From assembly GCA_964019135.1 (NCBI GenBank), contig OZ025252.1, positions 47,342,959-47,406,958 of the forward strand: 64,000 bases of DNA, given 5' to 3'. The stretch comes from Arenicola marina. Its lineage: Eukaryota; Annelida; Polychaeta; Arenicolidae. Position 1 is the stretch's first letter. The number at the start of each line of letters is the position of its first letter. The translations under genes were made by a program, and so were the position numbers. Of this stretch, positions 12,203 to 22,428 are shown in pieces. The notes under the pieces were generated by a model. The model did no database searches, was not told the origin of the DNA, and saw nothing but the letters and a program-made list of their open reading frames with translations.

Positions 12203-12625
12203 AGGTCCATTGGCCCATTTCTCCCTTACAAATTACGTCTGACCGGTAAACACTTCAGGTCGGTCCATTGGTCCATATCTCCCTAAACCATTACATCTGA
12301 TCAGTAAACACTTCAGGTCGGTCCATTGGTCCATTTCTCCCTCACCCATTACATCTGACCATTAAACATTTCAGGTCGGTCCATTTCTCCCTCACCCATT
12401 ACGTTTGACCAATAAACACTTCAGGTCGGTCCATTTCTCCCTCACCCATTACATCTGATCAGTAAACACTTCAGGTCGGTCCATTTCTCCCTCACCCATT
12501 CCATCTGATCAGTAAACACTTCAGGTCGGTCCATTTCTCCCTCACCCATTACATCTGACCAGTAAACACTTCAGGTCGGTTCATTGGTCCATTTCTCCCT
12601 CATCCATTACGTCTGACCAATAAAC
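12203..12625. repeat. 50/58-bp tandem repeat, 8 units
   Basis: Eight units start at AGGTCGGTCC and end near TAAACACTTC. Five are about 50 bp. Others carry an additional 8-bp ATTGGTCC-type insert and are 58 bp. The array follows the 32-bp array with almost no spacer, yet its unit is unrelated. Units contain CCATTTCTCCCTCACCCATT. Divergence between units is greater than in the neighbouring array, so it is probably older or less active. Confidence 0.93.
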
Positions 12626-13448
12626 ACACGTGGTAACTGGAGCTTGGCGTGCTGCCGTGAAATGTTGGATGAAAGACGGCAAAAAGACGGCAAAAAGCGC
12701 CGCGGGGCAATATAGTTTCTGTTCACGTCTCCATGGAAGCGTCCAAGGATGTCTCAGGAGTCACGGATGTCATAGTTCCCCCCCCCACCACACCCCCACC
12801 CAGCATCCTCGCCCGCCACTGCACGCACCCACCCACCACGGCCGAATCCCGCCCATCCCCCGCCTCCCACCCGCGCCCGCCGCGGCACCCCCCCCTCAGC
12901 CGACATTCCATTTGTGCTTTTCCCGGAAGTCACTACTGATGTCGTATTAGCTTGGTAACAAACGCGCTTTGTACACGTGATAGATATATCACGGACAGGC
13001 TGGTTCCCCCGCCTCGCGTGAGGTACAAACAAAGACCTGCTGCCTCCAGGACACTTGCTAACAAGCTGGTTCCGTGTCCCTGTCAAGACGCATCATTGAA
13101 CACGAATAAGTTTTGCCTCCATATAGCTCGCTGTCATACAGTTTATATTAAGTATTATGTCCCAGATATTAGTACGTCGGCTTAGGTTAATGGTGGGGCG
13201 GTACGCTTACCATATGAAAGCCCGATTGGCATGTTTTCAGATGATCCTCTGACAAAATAGCATTATTTAAACCATTTTATGGTTTTTTTTGTGCTTCATC
13301 GAATACGACAAAAACATTGATTTTCTTTATGGATCCTAAACACGAAGACGGCAAGAAAAGTAGAAATAAAACAATTTTCCGGCACTTGGTTCAATTCCCA
13401 ACGGACGAAAAAAGAGCGGCTCAGAAAAGGGCTTTAGGAATCCCTCCG
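12626..13448. other. Unique spacer with a C-rich tract
   Basis: About 820 bp. A C-rich stretch at 12778-12900 creates several overlapping proline- or glycine-rich open frames on both strands, which I do not accept as genes. The sequence from 12950 to 13450 is balanced to AT-rich. The only frame with a plausible composition is the small one at 13329-13484, listed separately. Confidence 0.6.
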
Positions 13449-13484
13449 TCAAGTCCTCTGCATAAGGGTGACCGTACCAGGTGA
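13329..13484 (+). CDS. Small lysine-rich open frame (doubtful)
   Basis: ATG at 13329 opens 51 codons starting MDPKHEDGKKSRNKTIF and ending at TGA 13482-13484. It is rich in charged residues and includes FPTDEKRAAQKRAL. A GT dinucleotide in CAG|GTGACC at 13480/13481 could be a splice donor. I do not recognise the sequence. Its last third, from 13451 on, lies in the segment duplicated at 14518, where it is joined to a LINE fragment instead. It could be a real first exon, but a chance frame is equally possible. Confidence 0.15.
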   Translation: MDPKHEDGKKSRNKTIFRHLVQFPTDEKRAAQKRALGIPPSSPLHKGDRTR

Positions 13485-13492
13485 CCGTATTG

Positions 13493-14400
13493 GGTGACAT
13501 CTGCAGCCGTAGATGGTGGGTGCCACATCACTCTGGACGCCCGGGGTCCAGGTTCTGCAGCCGTAGATGGTGGGTACCACATCACTGCGGACGCCCGAGG
13601 TCCGGGTTTTGCAGCCGTAGATGGTGGGTTCTAAATAACCCTGGACGCCCGAGGTCCGGGTTCTGCAGCCGTAGATGGTGGGTTCTACATCACCCTGGAC
13701 ACCCGAGGTCCGGGTTCTGCAGTGGTAGATGGTGTGTGCCACATCACTGTGGACGCCCGAGGTCCGGGTTCTGCAGCCATAGATGGTGTGTGCCACATCA
13801 CTGTGGACGCCCGAGGTCCGGGTTCTGCAGCCGTAGATGGTGGGTTTTACATCACCCTGGACGTCCGAGGTCCGTGTTCTGCACCCGTAGATGGTGGGTT
13901 CTACATCACCCTGGACGTCCGAGGTCCGTGTTCTGCACCCGTAGATGGGGGGTTTCTACATCACCCTGGACGTCCGAGGTCCCGTGTTCTGCACCCGTAG
14001 ATGGTGGGTGCTACATCACCCTGGACGTCCGCGGTCCGGGTTCTGCAGCCGTAGATAGTGGGTGCCACATCACTGCGGACGCCCGGGGTCCGGGTTCTGC
14101 AGCCGTAGATGGTGGGTTCTAGATAACCCTGGACGCCCGAGGTCCGGGTTCTGCAGCCGTAGATGGTGGGTTCTACATCACCCTGGACGTCCGAGGTCCG
14201 TGTTCTGCACCCGTAGATGGTGGGTTCTACATCACCCTGAACGTCCGAGATCCGGGTTCTGCAGCTGCCGTAGATGGTGGGTGCTACATCACCCTGGACG
14301 TCCGCGGTCCTGGTTCTGCAGCCGTAGATAGTGGGTTCTACATTACTCTGGACGCCCGAGGTCCGGGTTCTGCAGCCGTAGATGGTGGGTTCTACATTAC
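13493..14400. repeat. 54-bp minisatellite, first block, about 17 units
   Basis: The 54-bp tandem unit has core GCAGCCGTAGATGGTGGGT. Variants are many: CACATCACTG versus TACATCACCC, GACGCCCG versus GACGTCCG, and GTTCTGCACCC. A few units are 1-4 bp longer or shorter. As 54 equals 18 codons, both strands hold long open frames with an 18-residue repeat. I do not consider these coding, because the variants change residues freely. The block ends against a LINE fragment at 14396. Confidence 0.95.
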
Positions 14401-14511
14401 TAGTCCCACACCTTAACTATTGTATTGTTGCGTGGGGATATCAATATGACAGGCGACATAAATTACAACAGAAAGCTATACGTTTAATAACGAGAAGTAG
14501 ATACCATGTCA
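14396..14511 (+). mobile_element. Jockey/CR1-type LINE fragment, duplicated short copy
   Basis: Translation reads LVPHLNYCIVAWGYQYD followed by KLQQKAIRLITRSRYH. This is the conserved block after the RT catalytic core in Jockey/CR1-group LINEs, where PHLNYCxxxWG is typical. It is cut off at about 14511 and joined to the sequence at 14518, which repeats the left flank of the 54-bp array. It is therefore one end of a tandem duplication whose other copy is the longer fragment starting at 15791. In this copy the frame is uninterrupted over its short length. Confidence 0.85.
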
Positions 14512-14517
14512 AGATCC

Positions 14518-15897
14518 GTCAAGTCCTCTGCATAAGGGTGACCGTACCAGGTGACCGTATTGGGTGACATCTGCAGCCGTAGATGGTGGGTGCCACATCA
14601 CTCTGGACGCCCGGGGTCCGGGTTCTGCAGCCGTAGATGGTGGGTGCCACATCACTGCGGACGCCCGGGGTCCGGGTTCTGCAGCCGTAGATGGTGGGTT
14701 CTAGATCACCCTGGACGCCCGAGGTCCGGGTTCTGCAGCCGTAGATGGTGTGTGCCACATCACTGTGGACGCCCGAGGTCCGGGTTCTGCAGCCATAGAT
14801 GGTGTGTGCCACATCACTGTGGACACCCGAGGTCCGGGTTCTGCAGCCGTAGATGGTGGGTTTTACATCACCCTGGACGTCCGAGGTCCGTGTTCTGCAC
14901 CCGTAGATGGTGGGTTCTACATCACCCTGGACGTCCGAGGTCCGTGTTCTGCACCCGTAGATGGTGGGTGCTACATCACCCTGGACGTCCGCGGTCCGGG
15001 TTCTGCAGCCGTAGATGGTGGGTTCTACATCACCCTGAACGTCCGAGATCCGGGTTCTGCAGCGGCCGTAGATGGTGGGTGCTACATCACCCTGGACGTC
15101 CGCGGTCCGGGTTCTGCAGCCGTAGATGGTGGGTTCTACATTACTCTGGACGCCCGAGGTCCGGGTTCTGCAGCCGTAGATGGTGGGTTTTACGTCACCC
15201 TGGATGTCCGAGGTCCGGGTTCTGCAGCCGTAGATAGTGGGTTCTACATTACTCTGGACGCCCGAGGTCCGGGTTCTGCAGCCGTAGATGGTGGGTTTTA
15301 CGTCACCCTGGACGTCCGAGGTCCGGGTTCTGCAGCCGTAGATGGTGGGTGCTACATCACCCTGGACGTCCGCGGTCCGGGTTCTGCAGCCGTAGATGGT
15401 GGGTTCTACATTACTCTGGACGTCCGAGGTCCGGGTTCTGCAGCCGTAGATAGTGGGTTCTACATTACTCTGGACGCCCGAGGTCCGGGTTCTGCAGCCG
15501 TAGATGGTGGGTTTTACGTCACCCTGGACGTCCGTGGTCCGGGATCTGCAGCCGTAGATGGTGGGTTCTACGTCACCCTGGACGCCCGAGGTCCGGGTTC
15601 TGCAGCCATTGATGGTGTGTGCCACATCACTGTGGACGCCCGAGGTCCGGGTTCTGCAGCCGTAGATGGTGGGTGCCACATCACTGCGGACGCCCGAGAT
15701 CCGGGTTCTGCAGCGGCCGTAGATGGTGGGTTCTACGTCACCCTGGACGTCCGAGGTCCGGGTTCTGCAGCCGTAGATGGTGGGTTCTACATTACTGGTC
15801 CCACACCTTAACTATTGTATTGTTGCGTGGGGATATCAATATGAAAGGCGACATAAATTACAACAGAAAGCTCTACGTTAAAAACGAGAAGTAGATA
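14518..15897 (+). repeat. Tandem duplication, copy 2
   Basis: This is the second copy of the 13451-14517 segment. It is about 310 bp longer, mostly because its 54-bp array has about six more units. After the shared end (TAGATACCATG), this copy continues into genuine LINE sequence. Copy 2 therefore retains the original right junction and copy 1 the original left junction. Confidence 0.88.
14562..15792. repeat. 54-bp minisatellite, second block, about 23 units
   Basis: Same unit as the block at 13493-14400. It gives a 353-codon plus-strand frame (14750-15811) with repeat AVDGGFYITLDVRGPGSA and a 386-codon minus-strand frame (14519-15679). Both are open because the unit is 18 codons long. Units TTTTACGTCACCC and TTCTACATTACTC alternate in the middle (15180-15500), which indicates a two-unit higher-order period there. 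Confidence 0.95.
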
Positions 15898-16294
15898 CCA
15901 TGCGCATACAGACCCCTTATGTAAGCAGCTTCGGTTATTGAAGCTTCCTGATATTCGCAGGTTACACATGTTAAAATTATATCACAAATTTGAACATGGT
16001 GGGCTCCCGTCTTACTTTTCGAACGTGATATTCCATCGCACTGAAGATGTTCATAGATACAATACCAGCCACTAGCAATGTTACACACCAACAGACACTA
16101 TCACGACTTTGCAACCAAATGTATTAGATATAGTATCACCAAGCTAGTTAATACTGAGCCATCCAACGTCATTTAGAGAATTCACACGCAATCTTACTGG
16201 TTTTGCTTCCTATGTTAAGACACATATTTCGTCGAGCTATGGTATAACATGTCCAAAACCGAACTGCTATTTATGTCAATTGGGTAAGAAGTAA
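15791..16294 (+). mobile_element. Jockey/CR1-type LINE, C-terminal end of the RT ORF
   Basis: The reading frame starts LVPHLNYCIVAWGYQYE and continues with HAHTDPLCKQLRLLKL, PDIRRLHMLKLYHKFEHGG and LPSYFSNVIFHRTEDVHRYN, ending with PKPNCYLCQLGKK and TAA at 16292-16294. This order, including the closing Cys-rich motif, is the standard C-terminus of Jockey/CR1-group ORF2 proteins. It is decayed. There is a one-base loss in the KALR region relative to the 14396 copy, and there are in-frame stops after NTSH and after VSPS. Everything upstream of the motif has been replaced by the 54-bp array. A 3' untranslated part may continue beyond 16294, but its end is not clear. Confidence 0.88.
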
Positions 16295-17330
16295 ATTGTG
16301 ATTGTGAATTAACTGGTTATCTCAGGGATTTTGTTAACCTCGTTTTATAATTAGTTTTTAATGATGTACCGAAGCCAATTGTTGTGTTAAGGTTTCTGAT
16401 GTGATCGCGTGATACATACACTGATGCCCTTCAAGTTCTGTGCTTTCGAATCGGGTTCCCTTTCCTTAAAAAATTGTGTGACGTCACGCCTTTGTCTTAA
16501 GTGTTCATTATCTAGAAGAATGCATCGAAAAAAGACCTAGCCGTGTTTTATTAACGTAAGTGTGCGTTACTCAAATAAAGAACGACAAAACAGTGCATTG
16601 TTTTAATAATGAACGGAAAAACTGTGCATTACCTTGATAATGAACAGTTGTTGTTAATATTGACTCCGCTAAGTATCACGGTGTAATCAACCGAGTCGAG
16701 CTGAGCTGAGCGGAGGCGAGCTGGCTGATGTTGTCAGAACTAGCCAATTTCAAGACAAACAATGTTAAGCTCCAAGGGGGCGGGGATGAGATCAAAATAT
16801 ATTGACATTTGACAGGTATCGATTGCATATATTTATCATGCCGTCAATAAATGGGGGACTGTCTGACAGGTGCCGGATCAATATTACAAAAGACACGACA
16901 TATATGGATGATTTATTTTAAAGCAGAAATGTTAGATCCCTCATATCGCTTTTCAGGAGGCGATGTTTTCAGGAAAGTTAGACGTAATGACATGATCCGT
17001 GTGTGGTGATTTAGAAAACAAAACTTCCAAAATTTCTACTTCCTCCACCCCTTCCCACCCCTACCCTCCCCCCTGGGGCTTCACAATGACGGACCGCTGT
17101 TTCCATAATATTCGCTCACGTATTAGTCGGGCAGTGCAATTAATACAATAGTCAATTTCCTGCGTCCAAACATGAGCAAATTTAATGCCGTGTTATAACA
17201 ATGTTATAAGTATGTTAAAGACCTCGCTGTCGTGCATTCCCCAAATAAACTACTCGACGCTATCGCGTCTCGTGCTTTATTTGGGCGCATGCACTCCAGC
17301 TCGTTCTTTAACTAGCACATACCATAGAAA
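16295..17330. other. Unique AT-rich spacer
   Basis: No gene is supported here. It may begin with the 3' untranslated part of the LINE. A local near-repeat occurs at about 16575-16640 (AACAGTGCATTG, then AACTGTGCATTA). A short purine/pyrimidine-rich tract lies near 17040-17075. A 10-bp perfect inverted repeat is listed at 17240-17285. Confidence 0.6.
17240..17285. repeat. Short inverted repeat
   Basis: CCCAAATAAA (17240-17249) and its exact reverse complement TTTATTTGGG (17276-17285) flank a 26-bp GC-rich loop. The pair could form a hairpin. Its role is unknown and it may be chance. Confidence 0.4.
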
Positions 17331-17732
17331 CAAGGTCTCCCAAAAGACGGCAAACAGAGGAAACTATTAAAAAACTGGGGACTCATCTCGTTATTAAACG
17401 ATCATTATAAGGTTTTATCCGGAGCTATCGCCGCTGGGCTAAAAACGGTATTGAGTAGAATAATTAGTCAGGATCAAAAAGGGTTTTTGAAGGGTAGATA
17501 TATCAGAAAGAACATTAGATTCACGAAGCGTCGTGTTACTATGAACGAAACTTACGACATAAGACCTTCCACTGAAAGTATTTCTTATTTAACTTCCTGT
17601 CAACCCATCGCGGTGGGCATTCTGTTTTCCATCTTGTTGTGCATGGTCGGGGACGCCATATACAATGTACAGACCCGTGGCAACCAAGCCTCTGTCTTTA
17701 CCATGTTCTTTCTCCATCATTGGTACAAATAA
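17331..17732 (+). mobile_element. L1/Tx1-like LINE fragment (RT finger region)
   Basis: The frame from 17331 reads GLPKDGKQRKLLKNWG, then ISLLNDHYKVLSGAIAAGLK, then SQDQKGFLKGRYIRKNIR. It matches the L1/Tx1 pattern (I)PKxGK...LxNWRPISLLNxDYK(I/V)L...I...QxGFxxGRxIxxNI(R/L), which is RT blocks 1 and 2. The conserved part ends near 17517. The frame then stays open to the stop at 17730-17732 with sequence I cannot align to the family, so the LINE is broken there. The same family type occurs at 9723, whose motif normally lies some 70 residues upstream of this one. The two could be pieces of one insertion or separate copies. Confidence 0.82.
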
Positions 17733-17902
17733 AAAGATACCTTTTTCGAACGTTTAAACTTTATTGCCCCCCCCCCCCCACCTTCCGTTGCAATCTAGCT
17801 GCTGCCACCACCCTGTCCCTACTTACACCCACTGGCACACCCGCGCCCGCTAAACCGCCTCAGCTGCCGTCCTAAGCCAGAGGAGTCCTCTCCGGACTAG
17901 GC
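17733..17902. other. Spacer with a poly-C tract
   Basis: A run of C (about 17766-17779) is followed by C-rich sequence. No gene is supported. Confidence 0.5.
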
Positions 17903-18020
17903 GAGGCCCCCCACCCTGCACGAGGCCCCCCGCCCAGCATGAGGCCCCCTACCCCGCACGAGGCCCCCGCCCAGCATGAGGCCCCCACCCCGCATGAGGC
18001 CCCCGCCCCCGCCCTGTAGC
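17903..18020. repeat. 18-19-bp short minisatellite, 6 units
   Basis: Six units begin GAGGCCCCC and alternate between CACCCTGCAC-like and GCCCAGCAT-like second halves. The higher-order period is therefore about 37 bp, two units. Units are 18 or 19 bp long and moderately diverged. Confidence 0.85.
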
Positions 18021-18584
18021 CACGGTGACGCTGCCCTCCGGGGCGGGTAAAGCCGCCTGGTACTAGGCCTGGATGCAGTCCGTGAAAGGCCGTACGGATA
18101 AACCCTGGGAATCAGTGCCAAGCGGTACAGCTGGTCGGAGGGGCTGGAGGGGTGACCGGGCGGCTTGGAAGGGTGGTGGAGCGGCGCGGTGACAGAACGC
18201 AGGCGATGGCTCCCTCTCCCACCTCCAACCACCCCTTCCTCCCTCCTCCTCCTTTGGCGCCAAACGCCATTGGGGTTTGGAAGCAGACGACATTCGGTTC
18301 GGAGCGGCGGGCTTTTAGAGGCGCGAAAGTGGGACGTCAGTGATCCTGGCGCCACGCGAGGTCACGTGACTTGCGTAGGTGTTTGAGTGTTCAAGCAAGC
18401 GCTATTGCATTGACGGCGTCAACACTGAACGACGCCAAGGGGGTGGGTGGGGGGGGGGACTCCCTGACACCGGGCCAGGAAGACTGGGGGCGACTGGCGC
18501 GGTGGGGTGTCTAAACCTGGCCAGGAGTGTTGGCGCATGGATTGAACGGATGGGGTGCTAACAAGGTCCGATAATACACCCGAT
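18021..18584. other. Unique GC-rich spacer
   Basis: GC-rich single-copy DNA with a poly-G run near 18450. Short overlapping proline- or arginine-rich frames occur on both strands (for example 18063-18386) and do not look like genes. Confidence 0.55.
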
Positions 18585-20060
18585 CAGTTGTTACCCCGTT
18601 CAGTTGTCACCCGGTCGGTTGTCACCCCTGTCGATTGTCACCCCGGTTTGTTGTTACCCCGGTCTGTTGTCACCCCGATTTGTTTTCACCCCGGTCTGTT
18701 GTCACCCCGGTCTGCTGTCACTCCGGTCTGTTGTCACCCCGGTTTGTTGTCACCCCGGTCAGTTGTCACCCTGGTCTGTTGTCACCCCGGTCTGTTGTCA
18801 CCCCGGTCTGTTGTCACCCCGGTCGGTTGTCACCCCGGTCTGTTGTCACCCCGGTCGGTTGTCACCCCGGTTTGTTGTCACCCCGGCTTGTTGTCACCCC
18901 GGTCGGTTGTCACCCCGGTCTGTTGTCATCCCGGTCTTTTGTCACCCCGGTCGGTTGTCACCCCGGTTTGTCGTCACCCCGATCTGTTGTCACCCCGGTC
19001 GGTTGTCACCCCGGTCGGTTGTCACTCCGGTCGGTTGTCACCCCGGTCGGTTGTCACCCCGGTCTGTTGCCACCCCGGTCTGCTGTCACCCCGGTCTGTT
19101 GTGACCCGGTTTGTTGTCACCCCGGTTTGTTGTCACCCCGGTCTGTTGTCACCCCGGTCTGTTGTCACCCCGGTCTGTTGTCACCCCGGTCTGTTGTCAC
19201 CCCGGTCTGTTGTCACCCCTGTCGATTGTCACCCCGGTCTGTTGTCACCCCGGTCTGTTGTCACCCCGGTCGGTTGTCACCCCAGTCTGTTGTCACGCCG
19301 GTCTGTTGTCACCCCAGTCCGTTGTCACCCCGCTCTGTTTTCACCCCGGTCTGTTGTCACCCCGGTCTGTTGTCACCCCGCTCTGTTTTCACCCCGGTCG
19401 GTTGTTACACCGGTCGGTTGTTACCCCTGACGGTTGTCACTCTGGTTGGTCGTTACCCCTGTCGGTTGTCACCCTGGTTGGTTGTTGCCCCTGTCGGTTG
19501 TCACCCTGCTTGGTTGTTATCCTGGTTGGTTGTCACCCGGTCGGTTGTTACCCCTGTCGGTTGTTACACCGGTTGGTTGTCCCCCTGGGCGGTTGTTACG
19601 CCGGTTGTTGTCACCCTGGTTGGTCACCCAGGTCGGTTGTTACCCGGGTTGGTTGTTACAGCGGTTGGTTGTCACCCGGGTTGGTTGTTACAGCGGTCAG
19701 TTGTTACCTTGGTCAGCTGTGACCCCTGTTGTTTTGTCACCCTGGTCGGTTGTTAGCCCTGTCGGTTGTTAATCCGGTCTGCTGTCACCCCGGTTGGTTG
19801 TCGCCCTGGTTTGTTGACACCCCGGTCTGTTGTCACCCCGGTCTTTTGACACCCCGGTCTGTTGTTACCCCTGTCGATTGTCACCCCGGTTGGCTGTTTC
19901 CCCGATCAGTTGTTACCCCTGTCAGTTGTCACCCGGGTCTGTTGTTACCCGGGTCGATTGGTACCCCGATCGGTTGTCGATTGGTACCCCAGTCGGTTGT
20001 TACCGGGAGTAGTTTGTTGCCCCTGCCAGTTGGTACCCCGGTCGGGCTGGCTGGTTGTTG
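18585..20060. repeat. 16-bp minisatellite, about 90 units, with a diverged right half
   Basis: The unit is GTTGTCACCCCGGTCT, 16 bp. From about 18640 to 19400 units are nearly uniform, with TCTG, TCGG or TTTG endings. From about 19400 to 20060 they diverge progressively (GTTGTTACCCCTGTCG, GTTGTCACCCTGGTTG and others) and carry small indels. Because 16 cycles frame every 48 bp, plus-strand open frames of 291, 373 and 203 codons arise. I do not accept these as genes. Confidence 0.96.
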
Positions 20061-21388
20061 CCAACCAAAGCTTACATTACCACGCAGAAATAGCTATAAA
20101 CAAAGGAGGTTGCCACTGAGGCTTTTGAAGACATCATGTTTATTTTGGTTATGCACCTGTCATTCTGGAAGGATCCGGATTAGGAATGGCGGTGAGAGAG
20201 CAGGTGAAAAGGGGGTGGTAAAGGGGGTGAAATGTGGACATGGAATAAGGCATGGTACAAAGGAATGATGGGGGGGGGCAAAGGGAAAAGCCAAGAATAA
20301 GGGGTGTGACAGAGGCTGGCACGGGGCCACGGCGCGTGGTAAATGAAAGCATTGAAGGGAGGGTGTTACAGAGAGTGGCTGACAGGGGGATATTAGGAAA
20401 GAGGGGATAGAAGAAGGGGTAGAATAGGCGGAGGTACAGGTGTGGCAGAAGGAGTAGCAAAGGGGAGAAAGGAGGGGGGGGGGGCGAAAGCGAGTATTGA
20501 GTGACAGGAAGAGGGGGGAACAGAGTGGGTGGACCCCGGGTAGCAGAGAGGGTGGAGGAGGGGGAGGGGTAGGGGCTACGGCTGAGGATTTTTACCTTCT
20601 TGAGATGTATATAATGGAAGGCGACTTGAGGTTGTGGGTCTCCAGCGTGAGAAGTGTCACTGTGGTTTGTGAGACCTACGCCAACCAGCCAGGCGATCGG
20701 GGAGGCAGTGATTAACGCGCGACATTATACGCTGCTTCATGGAAGTAAAATGTTATCCTCTTTAAGCAATAGGGCTGTACAGTTCTCGCGGGTGCTATTT
20801 TCGGTTTAGATCCTTTGGGGACCAACAAAAAGACACGTGCTCTTAGAACGAATGCGTATGACGCTGGTGCCTTGCTACAGCTGCGTGACGCGGACTCATT
20901 GTAGTCAACGTTTGAATGATAGGAACTGGCCGGCTGCGCGGTTTGTGCGTGAAGATCGAGTGGGTGTGAAACTATTTCTTGTTTTTTTTGCTCCATGCCT
21001 ATAACTATAAAATCGTAATATAGTTAAAGACATTTATCTCTCTATAATGTATGTGGTCCGTTTGATGAGACGGTTGGAAGCGTTATATTTTGAAGCGAAT
21101 CATCGGTGTTTGCAAATGGAGCACCATTGTCTTCGCCTGCTCAGTTCATAGGAGCGTTTTTACGTAACCATAGACACCGCGCGCAGACATGCGAGTCATG
21201 ATGACTACGTCATACGACATGATAAACCCCGCGCAGCACATTAGATCGCCTGACACTGTCACTCATGAAACAGCCGCATTCTGGTTTATCAACTGTCTAA
21301 TAGTGCATGCAAGTGAATCTCGTTTTATGTGTGCGATACCTCACGAGATCAGATTTTGGTGACAACGACTTTATATGCGACCTTAATT
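20061..21388. other. Unique spacer, purine-rich then mixed
   Basis: From 20170 to 20570 the plus strand is strongly purine-rich (runs of G with A, including a run of about 10 G near 20478). A triplex or G4 structure is possible there. From 20700 to 21388 it is ordinary mixed-composition DNA. The open frames present (for example minus 20712-20996) show no recognisable domain. Confidence 0.55.
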
Positions 21389-21536
21389 TTTCACTGCGCA
21401 GCTCACTCGCTCCCTGCTTAACAATCAAACGCTGTCATTCTAGTCACGATTTGGGACGTGGAACCAGGCAAACTGCGCGGTGAGCGCGGCGAAAAAAGGG
21501 TGGGTCCATTCTAGACCTGTATGCAACTTAAATAAG
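21389..21536 (+). repeat. Left inverted arm of the MITE-like element
   Basis: Starts TTCACTGCGCAGCTCACTCG and includes GGAACCAGGCAAACTGCGCG at about 21460-21479. It is the reverse complement, with mismatches, of 22264-22428. Confidence 0.75.
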
Positions 21537-22263
21537 AACCTGCTAACTATCTAGTGACAATATATTGGTGGAAGACACTTTGAACTTGCATTTTGCAGTA
21601 TCAATAACTGCTGTCAGTAAACTTGGCGCACTACAGCCCGCTTAATACCCAATATTTGCGCTGGCCTGACAGTGTTGCCGACGACCGAATTACAGATGAC
21701 AAGCGGAATAAACCATAATTAGCGGAAATGGGGAAACGACTATTGTTTTCGACAGATCGATTCATCTTGTTCAAAGCAGGTAATTGATGAACATATATCC
21801 AATGTTTGTTAGCATCATACTACTGAAGCCTATGAATGATTTTTTATGAGTAGATATGATTGAGCCACTTGAGCTCAATAATACTTAATTGTCATTTGCC
21901 ATGACTGATTTTATTACAGTTTTGTCCAAATTAAGAAATCAATCATGAAGGTTTTGACAAATTATAACTAACCTTTATTTAAGTAAGGCTTTGAATAGGA
22001 ATAACATTAAAAAAAATACAACTTAAATATTGTGACATTATATAATGGGAAATGCTATGTACCTATATGTTTTTATCTGTGATTAAGTCTTTTTCATTTT
22101 GTCAAATTTTAGGTTTTTGATCATATTGAAACGGAGTTTTTTGCAAGTCACCGGTCAAGTAAACAAATCCAGAAAACATTGCAAAGTATGTAAATATGAA
22201 TTAGACAAGAGTACAAAGTAAGTAGATGCAAATGTCAACTAAATCTATAAAGAAATGACAAAG

Positions 22264-22428
22264 TTAACTTTATTTAAGACGCACGAAAGACGAATTGCGA
22301 CCCACCCCTTGCTCGCCGCGCCGGCCGCGCAGTTTGCCTGGTTCCACGTCTTACGTGGTAACTAGTATGACAGCCCTCTGCGCGCGGTATCCATTGTTAC
22401 ACTGGGGGCGAGTCAGGCTGCGCACTGA
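22264..22428 (-). repeat. Right inverted arm of the MITE-like element
   Basis: On the plus strand it contains CGCGCAGTTTGCCTGGTTCC and ends GGCTGCGCACTGAA. It is slightly longer than the left arm because of small insertions, for example the added bases around GCGCGCGGTATCC. Confidence 0.75.

Larger units (their letters stand above)
13451..14517 (+). repeat. Tandem duplication, copy 1 (array plus LINE start)
   Basis: The sequence from GTCAAGTCCTCTGCATAAGG at 13451, through the 54-bp array, to the LINE fragment ending near 14511 is repeated at 14518-15897. The flank of about 50 bp before each array is identical in the part I compared. The LINE pieces differ by a few bases. At the junction TCAAG occurs on both sides (ATGTCAAG, then CCGTCAAG), which is suggestive of short-homology joining. 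Confidence 0.88.
21389..22428. mobile_element. MITE-like element with long imperfect inverted arms
   Basis: The left arm (about 21389-21536) and right arm (about 22264-22428) are inverted copies of each other. Shared segments in order are TTCACTGCGCAGC / TTCAGTGCGCAGC at the outer ends, GCTGTCATTCTAGT / GCTGTCATACTAGT, GACGTGGAACCAGGCAAACT, GCGCGGCGA, GGGTGGGTC and, at the inner edge, CTTAAATAA. Arms are GC-rich and the core of about 730 bp is strongly AT-rich with no open frame of note. This layout fits a non-autonomous DNA transposon or foldback element. No transposase is present, I could not see a convincing target-site duplication, and the superfamily is unresolved. The arms differ by many substitutions and small indels, so the copy is probably old. 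Confidence 0.72.

Noticed and set aside
20712-20996. 94-codon minus-strand frame
   Set aside because: Composition is ordinary and nothing resembles a known domain. There is no supporting start or splice context, and it is consistent with chance.
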